Source of the DNA: Janthinobacterium sp. LM6
GTDB lineage: Bacteria > Pseudomonadota > Gammaproteobacteria > Burkholderiales > Burkholderiaceae_D
DNA length: 64,000 nucleotides
Assembly (NCBI RefSeq): GCF_002002885.1
Contig: NZ_CP019510.1
Span: 4,154,001-4,218,000, forward strand
Direction: 5' to 3'
The notes below the pieces were generated by a model, which saw only the letters and a program-made list of their open reading frames with translations, was not told the origin of the DNA and made no database searches. A program made the translations under genes and the position numbers. Every line of letters begins with the position of its first letter. Positions within the stretch are counted from its first letter, which is position 1. This document shows, piece after piece, positions 19,402 through 27,520 of the stretch.

Positions 19402-19452
19402 GGGCGAGCCTGGTGCTAAGATGGGGATGAATCCACCTTGCCAGGAGGCACC

Positions 19453-19725
19453 ATGCACGACGACTACGTTTTAATTGCCCGGCTGATGATCCCCACGGAT
19501 GCGCACGTCATCCGCGGCTGCCTGGCCGCCGCCGGCATCGACGTGCTGCTGACGGACGACCAGCACATGCAGGCCGACATGCTGCTGGCGGCCGCCATCG
19601 GCGGCGCCCGCGTCATGGTGCGCGAACACGACGTGACACGCGCGAATGACATCCTGGCCGCGTTCGAGCGGGGCGATCTGGCGCTGTCCGACGATGCGGA
19701 CGTGGGCGTGCCCGTCGCCGAATAA
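19453..19725 (+). CDS. DUF2007-type small protein
   Basis: A 90-residue protein with the alpha/beta pattern of DUF2007 (putative signal-transducing protein): IPTDAHVIRGCLAAAGID, then ALGG-like AAIGGARVMVREHDVTRANDIL. A strong AGGAGG site five bases upstream of ATG 19453 fixes the start. The family is related to PII-like folds and has no firmly assigned role. It lies 52 bp after the chemoreceptor and converges with tdk with only ten bases between stops. Confidence 0.75.
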   Translation: MHDDYVLIARLMIPTDAHVIRGCLAAAGIDVLLTDDQHMQADMLLAAAIGGARVMVREHDVTRANDILAAFERGDLALSDDADVGVPVAE

Positions 19726-19734
19726 GGAATTAGC

Positions 19735-20283
19735 TTACGAGTAGAAACAGCGCCCGCACGCCTGGCGGTAACTCTCGTTGCCGCCAATACTGATCTGCTC
19801 GCCTTCCTTGATGCGGCGGCCCTGCTCATCCACGCGGATGTTCATCGTGGCCTTCTTGCCGCAAGTACAAATATTCTTCAATTCCTCGATATCGTCGGCC
19901 AGCGCCAGCAGATAGGCCGAGCCGGGGAACGGTTCGCCCTTGAAATCCGTGCGCAAGCCATAGCAGATGACGGGCACGCCCTTCACTTGCGCCAGCTGGT
20001 GCAATTGTTGCACTTGTGCCGTGCTGAGAAATTGCGCTTCGTCAACCAGCAGGCAAGCCACCTGGGGAATAGCGTCGAGGAAATTCGTGTCGGCATGGAA
20101 GATATCGACCTGGCGCTGCGGGCCCAGGCGCGAAGTGACCCTTCCCACGCCGTAGCGGCTGTCGATTGCGGCCGTGTACAGGCGCACCTGCTGGCCCTGC
20201 TCTTCATAGTTGTGCGCGACCTGCAACAAGGCCGTCGACTTGCCCGCGTTCATCGCGGAGTACCGGAAATAAAGTTTTGCCAC
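19735..20283 (-). CDS. tdk: Thymidine kinase
   Basis: A 182-residue type II thymidine kinase, the usual length. It has the P-loop SAMNAGKST near the N terminus, the DEAQFL motif at about 87-92, YGLRTDF, and four C-terminal cysteines (CTC and CGRC) for structural zinc. It phosphorylates thymidine for salvage into dTMP. It is divergent from the cystathionine synthase gene. Confidence 0.95.
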   Translation of the reverse strand: MAKLYFRYSAMNAGKSTALLQVAHNYEEQGQQVRLYTAAIDSRYGVGRVTSRLGPQRQVDIFHADTNFLDAIPQVACLLVDEAQFLSTAQVQQLHQLAQVKGVPVICYGLRTDFKGEPFPGSAYLLALADDIEELKNICTCGKKATMNIRVDEQGRRIKEGEQISIGGNESYRQACGRCFYS

Positions 20284-20311
20284 TGCCGCCTGCCCTGTCT
20301 GAGTAATTTCA

Positions 20312-20325
20312 ATACTATTTAGTAT
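20312..20325. promoter_or_regulatory. 14-bp palindrome in the tdk promoter region
   Basis: ATACTA-TT-TAGTAT is a perfect palindrome about 30 bp before the tdk start. Read on the minus strand it offers a TAGTAT -10 box, so promoter and operator would overlap. The surrounding 300-bp gap (20284-20584) also holds a seven-pair hairpin around 20455-20475 and no other gene. The matching regulator is unknown. Confidence 0.4.
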
Positions 20326-20584
20326 CTTTTCGAGGCGTGATTATAAATCGCAATGGCGGGCTTGCGGCAGCTTAATAGTCGTGTCATTGGCGCGGCAAGC
20401 GGACTAAAAACGGCGCATACTCGAATCGCGCTCGCTATAGCCGCGCTGCTGCTGATATGCGAAAGCCGCATATGCAAGCATGCAAACATTCGTTCGCCGC
20501 ACCCGTGCACCCGCCTACACTGCGCGGCACGGAAGGCGGCTCGGGACACAATCCGGAGCGGCTGTTTCTCTGACAGGAGCCACC

Positions 20585-21976
20585 ATGAATGATCGAATGC
20601 CATCCCCACCCTCGCCGCCAGCGCTATACAAGCTGATCGGCAACACCCCGCTGGTCGAAGTCACCAGGCTCGACACGGGCCTGTGCCAGCTGTTCCTGAA
20701 ACTGGAATCGCAAAATCCCGGCGGTTCCATCAAGGACCGCATCGGCCTGTCCATCATCGAAGCGGCAGAAGCCGACGGCAGCCTGCAGCCGGGCGGCACC
20801 ATCGTCGAGGCCACGGCCGGCAATACCGGCATCGGCCTGGCCCTGGTGGGCCGCATCAAGGGCTACCGCGTGATTCTCGTCGTGCCCGACAAGATGTCGA
20901 CGGAAAAAGTGCTGCACCTGAAAGCCCTGGGCGCCGAAGTGCACACCACGCGCTCGGACGTGGGCAAGGGCCATCCCGAGTACTACCAGGATTACGCGGC
21001 GCGCCTGGCGCGCGAACTGCCAGGCGCCTTCTTTGCCGACCAGTTCAACAATCCCGCCAATCCGCTGGCCCACGAAACGACGACGGCGCCCGAAATCTGG
21101 GAGCAAAGCGGGCATGACGTGGACGCCATCGTCGTCGGCGTCGGTTCGTCCGGCACCCTGACGGGCCTGACGCGCTACTTCCGCAAGGCGCAGCCGAAGC
21201 TGGAATTCGTGCTGGCCGACCCGCAAGGCTCCATCCTCAGCGAATACATCGACACGGGCAAAGTCAGCGACACGAGCGGCTCGTGGGCCGTGGAAGGCAT
21301 CGGCGAAGACTTCATTCCCTCGATTGCCGACATGGCCAGCGTCACCAAGGCCTACACCATCACGGATCAGGAAAGTTTCGATTCCGCGCGCGCCCTGCTG
21401 CGCGCCGAGGGTATCCTGGGCGGCTCGTCCACGGGCACCCTGCTGGCCGCCGCCCTCAAATACTGCCGCGAACAGACTAGCCCGAAGCGCGTCGTCACGT
21501 TCGTCTGCGACACGGGGACGCGCTATTTATCTAAAGTCTACAACGATGGCTGGATGCGCGACCAGGGTCTGCTGCAGCGCGCGCTCTCGGGCGACTTGCG
21601 CGACCTGATCGGGCGCCGCTACGACGAGGGCGACGTGGTCAGCGTGGCGCCCGGCGACACCCTGCTCACGGCCTTCAACCGCATGCGCGCCAGCGACCTG
21701 GCCCAGCTGCCCGTCATTGATGCAGGTCAACTGGTCGGCATTATCGACGAGTCGGACCTGCTGCTGCATGTGTCGAGCGACGCCGCGCATTTCGCGGGCC
21801 TGGTGGGCGCCACCATGACGACGCAGATCGAAACGCTGGCGCCGTCCAGCGGCTTGCCCGCCCTGCGCGCCACCCTGGACCGGGGCTTGACGGCCGTCGT
21901 CGCCGACGATACCGGCTTCTATGGCCTGATCACCCGCTTCGACCTTCTCAACCACCTACGCAGGACTTTATCTTGA
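20585..21976 (+). CDS. Cystathionine beta-synthase (PLP core plus CBS domain pair)
   Basis: A 463-residue protein. The N-terminal 330 residues are a fold-type II PLP enzyme, with the PLP lysine in GGSIKDRIG, TAGNTGIGLA, GSSGTLTG and GILGGSSTGT. The C-terminal part is a CBS-domain pair (about 335-460). That architecture fits cystathionine beta-synthase, which condenses serine and homocysteine; O-acetylserine sulfhydrylase activity is the alternative. ATG 20585 has ACAGGAG upstream. The stop overlaps the next gene as TTGA, so the two form a reverse-transsulfuration operon turning homocysteine into cysteine. Confidence 0.88.
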   Translation: MNDRMPSPPSPPALYKLIGNTPLVEVTRLDTGLCQLFLKLESQNPGGSIKDRIGLSIIEAAEADGSLQPGGTIVEATAGNTGIGLALVGRIKGYRVILVVPDKMSTEKVLHLKALGAEVHTTRSDVGKGHPEYYQDYAARLARELPGAFFADQFNNPANPLAHETTTAPEIWEQSGHDVDAIVVGVGSSGTLTGLTRYFRKAQPKLEFVLADPQGSILSEYIDTGKVSDTSGSWAVEGIGEDFIPSIADMASVTKAYTITDQESFDSARALLRAEGILGGSSTGTLLAAALKYCREQTSPKRVVTFVCDTGTRYLSKVYNDGWMRDQGLLQRALSGDLRDLIGRRYDEGDVVSVAPGDTLLTAFNRMRASDLAQLPVIDAGQLVGIIDESDLLLHVSSDAAHFAGLVGATMTTQIETLAPSSGLPALRATLDRGLTAVVADDTGFYGLITRFDLLNHLRRTLS

Positions 21977-23154
21977 GCCAAGACATCCCCCGCAAGAGCC
22001 ATCTGGCCACCCGCGTCATCCACGCCGGCCAGTCGCCCGACCCGTCGACGGGCGCCATCATGCCGCCCATTTACGCCACCTCGACCTTCGTGCAGGACAG
22101 CCCCGGCGTGCACAAAGGCCTCGATTACGGCCGCTCGCACAATCCCACGCGCTGGGCGCTCGAGCGCTGCGTGGCCGACCTGGAAGGCGGCAGCGCGGCC
22201 TTCGCCTTCGCCTCGGGCCTGGCCGCCATCTCGTCCGTGCTGGAATTGCTGGACTCTGGCAGCCACATCGTCGCCGGCGACGACATGTACGGCGGCACCT
22301 ACCGCCTGTTTGAACGGGTGCGCCGCCGCTCGGCCGGTCATGAATTCACGTATGTCGACCTGACGAATCCGGAAAACCTGCTGGCCGCGCTGCGCCCGGA
22401 AACGAAGATGGTATGGGTGGAAACGCCCACCAACCCCATGCTGAAACTGGCGGATTTGCGCGCGATTGCCGACATCTGCCGCGAACGGGGCATCATCGCC
22501 GTGGCCGACAACACGTTTGCCAGCCCGCTGGTGCAACGTCCGCTCGAACACGGCTTCGACATCGTCGTGCACTCGACCACCAAATATTTGAACGGCCACT
22601 CGGACATCATCGGCGGCATCGCCATCGTCGGCGCGGAAGAACGCCAGGCAGAATGGCGCGAACAGCTGGGCTTTTTGCAAAACTCGGTGGGCGCAATTGC
22701 CGGCCCGTTCGACAGCTTCCTGGCCCTGCGCGGCGTGAAAACCCTGGCCATCCGCATGCAGCGCCATTGCGCAAGCGCCCTGGCCCTGGCGCAGTGGCTG
22801 GAGCAGCAAAAGGAAGTAAAAAAGGTCTTCTACCCGGGCCTGGCGTCGCACCCCCAGCACGCGCTGGCGCAGCGCCAGATGGATGGTTTCGGCGGCATCA
22901 TCTCGATCGACCTCGATACGGACCTGGCCGGCGCGCGGCGCTTCCTCGAGCGCTGCGAAGTATTCGCCCTGGCAGAAAGCCTGGGCGGCGTGGAAAGCCT
23001 GATCGAGCATCCCGCCCTGATGACGCATGCCAGCATCCCGGCCGAGCAACGGGCCAAGCTGGGCATCGGCGATGGCTTGATCCGCCTGTCGGTGGGGATC
23101 GAGGATATCGAGGATTTGCGCCATGACCTGCGCACGGCGCTCGACGCGATTTGA
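21973..23154 (+). CDS. Cystathionine gamma-lyase / Cys-Met metabolism PLP enzyme
   Basis: A 393-residue fold-type I PLP enzyme of the Cys/Met family. It shows PIYATSTFVQ, the glycine-rich ASGLAAI cofactor segment, VWVETPTNPMLK, ADNTFASP and the PLP lysine in HSTTKYLNGHSD. The TTG start overlaps the upstream stop codon, so translation is coupled to the cystathionine synthase. With that partner, gamma-lyase (cystathionine to cysteine, ammonia and oxobutyrate) is more likely than cystathionine gamma-synthase; sequence alone does not separate them. Confidence 0.88.
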   Translation: MSQDIPRKSHLATRVIHAGQSPDPSTGAIMPPIYATSTFVQDSPGVHKGLDYGRSHNPTRWALERCVADLEGGSAAFAFASGLAAISSVLELLDSGSHIVAGDDMYGGTYRLFERVRRRSAGHEFTYVDLTNPENLLAALRPETKMVWVETPTNPMLKLADLRAIADICRERGIIAVADNTFASPLVQRPLEHGFDIVVHSTTKYLNGHSDIIGGIAIVGAEERQAEWREQLGFLQNSVGAIAGPFDSFLALRGVKTLAIRMQRHCASALALAQWLEQQKEVKKVFYPGLASHPQHALAQRQMDGFGGIISIDLDTDLAGARRFLERCEVFALAESLGGVESLIEHPALMTHASIPAEQRAKLGIGDGLIRLSVGIEDIEDLRHDLRTALDAI

Positions 23155-23186
23155 TATGTCAAATCAACCCAAGACCAGAACTACTG

Positions 23187-23227
23187 GAGTCGTACCCTGA
23201 GGGTACGACCCCAGCTTTTGCTGTGGG
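23187..23227. terminator. Back-to-back hairpins between convergent genes
   Basis: GTCGTACCC-TGA-GGGTACGAC (23189-23209) is a perfect nine-pair hairpin, extended by GG/CC at its base. It is followed by CCCCAGC-TTTT-GCTG(t)GGGG (about 23208-23227). It sits in the 79-bp gap between converging genes and probably acts as a bidirectional terminator. A clean T run is missing. Confidence 0.6.
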
Positions 23228-23233
23228 GCTTCC

Positions 23234-25447
23234 TCACTCCCCCGGCCGATACCTGCGCTCCAGGTGCCTGGTCACGTCCTCGGGATAGAACAGCACCTCC
23301 TTGAACTCGCCCCGCGCATACATGGCCGCCTGGTCCCGGAAGTGCGGCGATGCCGGGTCGCCGCTCTGGCCACCGGCGAGGATGCTTTTCGCCTTGATGC
23401 GGGGGCCGAATTCCACGGCCGCCACAAAGCTGTTGCCGCGCTCGCCGTAGATCCTGCGCGTGGTGCTCTTGCTGCTCTGTCCATACGCGGCCAGCGCGCC
23501 CCAGTTGCCCGACGCGTAAGGCACGGGCAGGCTGGCTTGCGCATCGTCAAACGGCTGCACGATGTCGCCCGTCAGGCGCTGGAAGCGGTTGATCTCGCCC
23601 CACGGCGTTTGCCAGTGGCCGAAATCGCGCTGCAGTTTATCGGCCGCCGTCGCCAGCGCAGCCAGGCGCTGCGCCGCCGTGACCTTGTCCGTCGCCAGGA
23701 AATCGACGACGGGCACGCCCTGCTCGCGCGCCTGTTTTCCCGCCAACTCGGCCAGCTCCTGGCCCCAGAACACGGCCAGCGAGGTGGCGGTGGAGTCCAG
23801 CGCATAGCGCCAGTCCCAGGCCCGCAGCAAGGCCACCTTGTCGGCCAGCGCCAGCTTGTGCACATCGCCCGCCGGCAGCGCATCCCAGGCCGCGAACAGC
23901 GGCGGCAGCAGCGCTTCGAAGGCCGTCAGTTCGCTGTCGTACGAGGCGGCGATCAGCTTGTCGAGCGTGAAATCCTTCTGGTTCTGGAAAACCTTGACGG
24001 CATGCAGGCCGCGCGCGTTCTCGCCATACACGGACATGTAGGCGGGATAGTCCTGCTGGCGCGGGCTGTTGGCACCAGCCGCCGAATACGGCCAGTTGTT
24101 CGTATTCTGGATCCAGCCGTTTTTCGGATTGAACAGGGTGATGGTTTGCGCCACCGTGTGCAGCCCTTTCCATTCCGTGGCCGGGTCGCTGCCGTCGACG
24201 GGCTGCTTCCAGTTGAAGCGCGGGTCGCGCACGGGGATGAAATTGCCGTGAAAATAGGCGATATTGCCATCCGCATCCGCATACACCGTGTTGTTCGACG
24301 AATTCGTGCGCAATTCCATCGTTTGATAAAACGCAGCATAGTCGCGCGCCTTGGTGCGCGTGTACGACTGCGTCAAAGCCTTCAACGGTTCATGCATCAG
24401 GCGCACGGCCACCCATTTGCCGTCCTGCGCGCGCACGATGGGACCGTGGTGGCTGTAGTGGACGGTGATGGTTTTCGAACCCATGCTGCCATCGGCCAGT
24501 TTGTATGGCAAAGTGATGGGCACGGTTTTCAAGGGCCGCAGCCCGCCGTCATAGCGGTAGAACCAGGCGCCATCGTGGTCGACGATGCTTTCCAGGTATT
24601 CGTCGATGACGTCGCCGCCGCCCGAGGTGTGCATCCAGCCCAGGCGTTCATTGAAACCCTGGTAGACGAAGAACTGGCCCCAGGTGACGGCGCCGTACGC
24701 GTTCAAGCCTTCACCGCTGGTGACCTGCACTTCAGGGCGGAAGTAGAACGAGGTGTGCGGGTTGATCATCAGCAGCGCATGGCCATTTTTCGTGATGGCG
24801 GGCGCGATGGCGAAACCGTTCGAGCCGCTCGGCTCGGGGTCCAGGCCCGACGCCAACCCGGTTTCCACGCTGGCCAGCGCCACAGCTGCGGTTTGCTGGC
24901 CGTAAAACGCTTCGAGCTGCGCCAGGTTGATCGATTCGATATCGCCGCCGATGCTGCCCTCGCTGAAACTCAAGGCCATCCACGGCTCGAAATGCGCGAT
25001 CAGCCTGGGTTTCACCTGCGGATGCGTGGCCAGGTAAAAATTCAGGCCGTCGGCAAACGCATCCATCAGCTTGCGCAGCCACGCCGGGCTGGCGCGGTAC
25101 TGCGCCTGCAGCTCGGCCGGGTCGATGAAGAGCTTCATGCGCAGGTCGCGGTACAGTTCCCGCTCGCCCTCCACCTCCGCCAGCCGCCCCATGGCATTGA
25201 TATAGTTCAATTCCACGCGGGGGAAATCATCCTCGGCCTGCGCATACATCAAGCCGAAGACGGCATCGGCATCCGTCTTGCCCGTCACGTGGGGAATGCC
25301 CCAGGTGTCGCGCGCGATGCTGACGTTGGCGGCCTGCGCCTGCCAGCGGGCCATGTCCGTGACGGAAACGGCGGGCGCCGCCAGCGCGGGAGCACTGGCA
25401 ACGATGCCGCAGGCGATGGCGGCGAACAGGGCACGGCGAACTGGCAT
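23234..25447 (-). CDS. Penicillin-acylase-family N-terminal-nucleophile amidohydrolase
   Basis: A 737-residue secreted enzyme with a signal peptide ending APALAAP. The alpha chain contains RDTWGIPHVTG and the chain junction is at GSNGFAIAP (about residue 218), where the Ser would become the N-terminal nucleophile after self-cleavage. The beta-chain then has the HYSHHGPIV segment. Members include penicillin G, aculeacin and N-acyl-homoserine-lactone acylases. Length and the SGSNGFA junction resemble the AHL/aculeacin acylase side, but the substrate cannot be fixed from sequence. The ParB-like gene is 15 bp upstream on the same strand, so the two may be cotranscribed. Confidence 0.85.
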   Translation of the reverse strand: MPVRRALFAAIACGIVASAPALAAPAVSVTDMARWQAQAANVSIARDTWGIPHVTGKTDADAVFGLMYAQAEDDFPRVELNYINAMGRLAEVEGERELYRDLRMKLFIDPAELQAQYRASPAWLRKLMDAFADGLNFYLATHPQVKPRLIAHFEPWMALSFSEGSIGGDIESINLAQLEAFYGQQTAAVALASVETGLASGLDPEPSGSNGFAIAPAITKNGHALLMINPHTSFYFRPEVQVTSGEGLNAYGAVTWGQFFVYQGFNERLGWMHTSGGGDVIDEYLESIVDHDGAWFYRYDGGLRPLKTVPITLPYKLADGSMGSKTITVHYSHHGPIVRAQDGKWVAVRLMHEPLKALTQSYTRTKARDYAAFYQTMELRTNSSNNTVYADADGNIAYFHGNFIPVRDPRFNWKQPVDGSDPATEWKGLHTVAQTITLFNPKNGWIQNTNNWPYSAAGANSPRQQDYPAYMSVYGENARGLHAVKVFQNQKDFTLDKLIAASYDSELTAFEALLPPLFAAWDALPAGDVHKLALADKVALLRAWDWRYALDSTATSLAVFWGQELAELAGKQAREQGVPVVDFLATDKVTAAQRLAALATAADKLQRDFGHWQTPWGEINRFQRLTGDIVQPFDDAQASLPVPYASGNWGALAAYGQSSKSTTRRIYGERGNSFVAAVEFGPRIKAKSILAGGQSGDPASPHFRDQAAMYARGEFKEVLFYPEDVTRHLERRYRPGE

Positions 25448-25462
25448 GAACTACTCCAATAG

Positions 25463-26302
25463 TCAGGATGCGTCGATCAAGGCGGCTATGCGCTGGCTGA
25501 GTTCCACATTTTCCGCCTGCAGCTGCGCCACCTTCTGCTTCAGGCTGGCGATCTCGCCGCGCAGGCGCTCCGCTTCGGACGGCGCCTGGGCCGCGTTTTC
25601 CGCCCACGGCTCGTTGCCCGTTTCCGGCGTATCCTGCGACACGTGGGGCGCCTTCGGCTCGCGCGGCGTGCGCGTGGCGGCGCGCTGTTCGCGGATTTCC
25701 TTGGCCGCCTGGCGCAGCAGTTTTTTACCGCCGGCGACGGCCGCCACCTGTTCTTCCGGCGGCAGGGATGCCACGGTGGCCGCCGCATTGATCGAGATCG
25801 TGCCCGAGCGGACGGCTTCCACCAGTTCCGGCGAGGCCGCTTTCTGGATCTTCTCGATCTGGCTGATCTGGTTGCTGCTCAATCTGGCCGCCTTGGCCAC
25901 CTCTTCGCGCGTGCTCATGGGTGGCTTCGGCGCGTTTTCGCCTTCCGGCGCATCCTGGGCGCTGACGGGCGCCGGGCTGCGCGCGGCGACGATTTCCTTC
26001 TTGCGCAGGGCCAGCACGCCGCGCTGGAAGTCCGACACGCTGCGGCGCGCCAGGTGATTGTCGATCATCCACAGCATGACATCGTCGAGCGAGGTAAAGC
26101 TGGTGTTCTGGATGGTCTTGAATTCGATGCCGTGCTGGCGGCAGATGGCGTAGCGGTTATGCCCGTCGATCAGCACGTCGTTCCACAGCACCAGCGCATC
26201 GCGGCAGCCTTCGGCCAGCAGGCTGCGCTCGAGCGCCGCGTACTCGCTGGCGGTGAGCGGGTCGATATACGACTGCAGCACCTGATTGATAGTGATATTC
26301 AT
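25463..26302 (-). CDS. ParB-like nuclease-domain protein with HTH and coiled coil
   Basis: A 279-residue protein. Residues 1-80 look like a ParB/sulfiredoxin-type domain (LTASEYAALERSLLAEG, VLIDGHNRYAICRQHGI). A KorB/ParB-like helix-turn-helix region follows (STREEVAKAARLSSNQISQIEKIQ). The C-terminal 50 residues form a heptad-rich coiled coil. Start 26302 has GAGGA upstream on the minus strand. ParB-like proteins bind DNA, with a CTP-binding N domain. No partner parA is in the window, so a chromosomal regulator or plasmid-derived replication protein is more likely than segregation. Confidence 0.75.
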   Translation of the reverse strand: MNITINQVLQSYIDPLTASEYAALERSLLAEGCRDALVLWNDVLIDGHNRYAICRQHGIEFKTIQNTSFTSLDDVMLWMIDNHLARRSVSDFQRGVLALRKKEIVAARSPAPVSAQDAPEGENAPKPPMSTREEVAKAARLSSNQISQIEKIQKAASPELVEAVRSGTISINAAATVASLPPEEQVAAVAGGKKLLRQAAKEIREQRAATRTPREPKAPHVSQDTPETGNEPWAENAAQAPSEAERLRGEIASLKQKVAQLQAENVELSQRIAALIDAS

Positions 26303-26414
26303 GGTTGTCCTCAATATTGCGGCGCGATGGTCCGCGCCGGCACGAATGCTACACCATCCACCGCCCCTGGCCGGGTAAAATCACGGCGGCACAGCTCATA
26401 CAAAAACACGGACC

Positions 26415-26861
26415 ATGAAAAGAAAGTACGCCACCGCGCTCATTTTTAGCGTCGCCGCCATCGGCTTCACCTGGGTCAGCCCCTATATCGCCATGTACCG
26501 CATCAGCATCGCGGCGAAATCCGTGCGCCTGGAAAACCTGGCGCAGCAGGCCGACCTGCCCGCCGTGCGCGCCAGCGTGGCGCGCCAGCTGCGGGCGGCC
26601 GGCGAAACGGCCAATGAAGTGGATTTCAAGGAAATGCTCGACACCATCGTCTCGCCGCCCGGCATCACGGTATTGATCCTGCATGGCAAGCACGGGGCGG
26701 ACGGCAAGCGCCACGACTTCGGCATGGCGTACCGCTCGTGGAACGAAGTGGTGCTGCGGCGCAGCGGCGCCGGCCCCGCCGCCAGCCAGTTTTTGCTGCG
26801 CCGCCATGGCATCTGGGACTGGAAATTGACGGACATCACCTTGCCGCCGGAATTACTTTAA
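26415..26861 (+). CDS. DUF2939 protein, paralogue 1
   Basis: A 148-residue protein with an N-terminal membrane anchor or uncleaved signal (ATALIFSVAAIGFTW) followed by SPYIAMYRISIAAKS, the start of DUF2939. The C-terminal WDWKLTDITLP matches the paralogue's WHWKLVSVALP. It is probably exported and tethered. Function is unknown. The start has no strong ribosome-binding site. Confidence 0.7.
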   Translation: MKRKYATALIFSVAAIGFTWVSPYIAMYRISIAAKSVRLENLAQQADLPAVRASVARQLRAAGETANEVDFKEMLDTIVSPPGITVLILHGKHGADGKRHDFGMAYRSWNEVVLRRSGAGPAASQFLLRRHGIWDWKLTDITLPPELL

Positions 26862-26977
26862 AGAAACTTGATCTAAAACAACACTTACTTAAACCTCTAT
26901 ATTGATTTTGGGAAATATTATGTAGAATGCCAACACTTCAGGCGCACCGGGTCGCCAGGCATCCGAGAGATCGCACG

Positions 26978-27490
26978 ATGAAAAGAATGATGCTTCTCGC
27001 TGTAGTGGCACTGGTCGCGCTGGCCGGCGTCTTCTATGGCAGCCCGTATTTCACCATGAACAAGATTCGCACGGCCACGATGGACGAAGATACCCAGGCC
27101 CTGGCGGCGCATATCGATCTGCTCCAGTTGCGCGGCAGCCTCGGACAACAACTGCACGCCCTGTTTTCGGCGCCCGAAGTGGCCGACGACATCAGTCCCG
27201 ACGTCATCGACCCCTTGCTCGATACCATGCTGATGCCCGAAGGCATCGTCGCCTTGATGAAGCTCAATGACCGCTACGAAAAGCCGCTCGCCAAGGTCAG
27301 CGACATCAGCGGCCGCAAGCGCAATACCAAGCCCGACTACAAACTGCGCTACACCTCCTGGGACAGCGTCGTGGTGCAGCGCGCGCACAGCAAAAGCCAT
27401 ATCGGCGAACTGACCCTGACGCGCGACGGCCTGTGGCACTGGAAGCTGGTGTCGGTGGCCCTGCCGAAGAACTTGCTGGCCGACGCCTGA
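26978..27490 (+). CDS. DUF2939 protein, paralogue 2
   Basis: A 170-residue protein with an N-terminal hydrophobic helix (MLLAVVALVALAGVFYG) and the DUF2939 pattern SPYFTMNKIRTATMDED. It is clearly homologous to the protein 117 bp upstream, with the same start, MMxPEGI/PPGI and W-W-KL ending, so the pair arose by tandem duplication. ATG 26978 gives the hydrophobic N terminus; the longer ORF start at 26927 lies in AT-rich leader sequence. Function unknown. Confidence 0.7.
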   Translation: MKRMMLLAVVALVALAGVFYGSPYFTMNKIRTATMDEDTQALAAHIDLLQLRGSLGQQLHALFSAPEVADDISPDVIDPLLDTMLMPEGIVALMKLNDRYEKPLAKVSDISGRKRNTKPDYKLRYTSWDSVVVQRAHSKSHIGELTLTRDGLWHWKLVSVALPKNLLADA

Positions 27491-27520
27491 GGCGCCGGCG
27501 CAGCCCTGCTCCCGGGGCGA

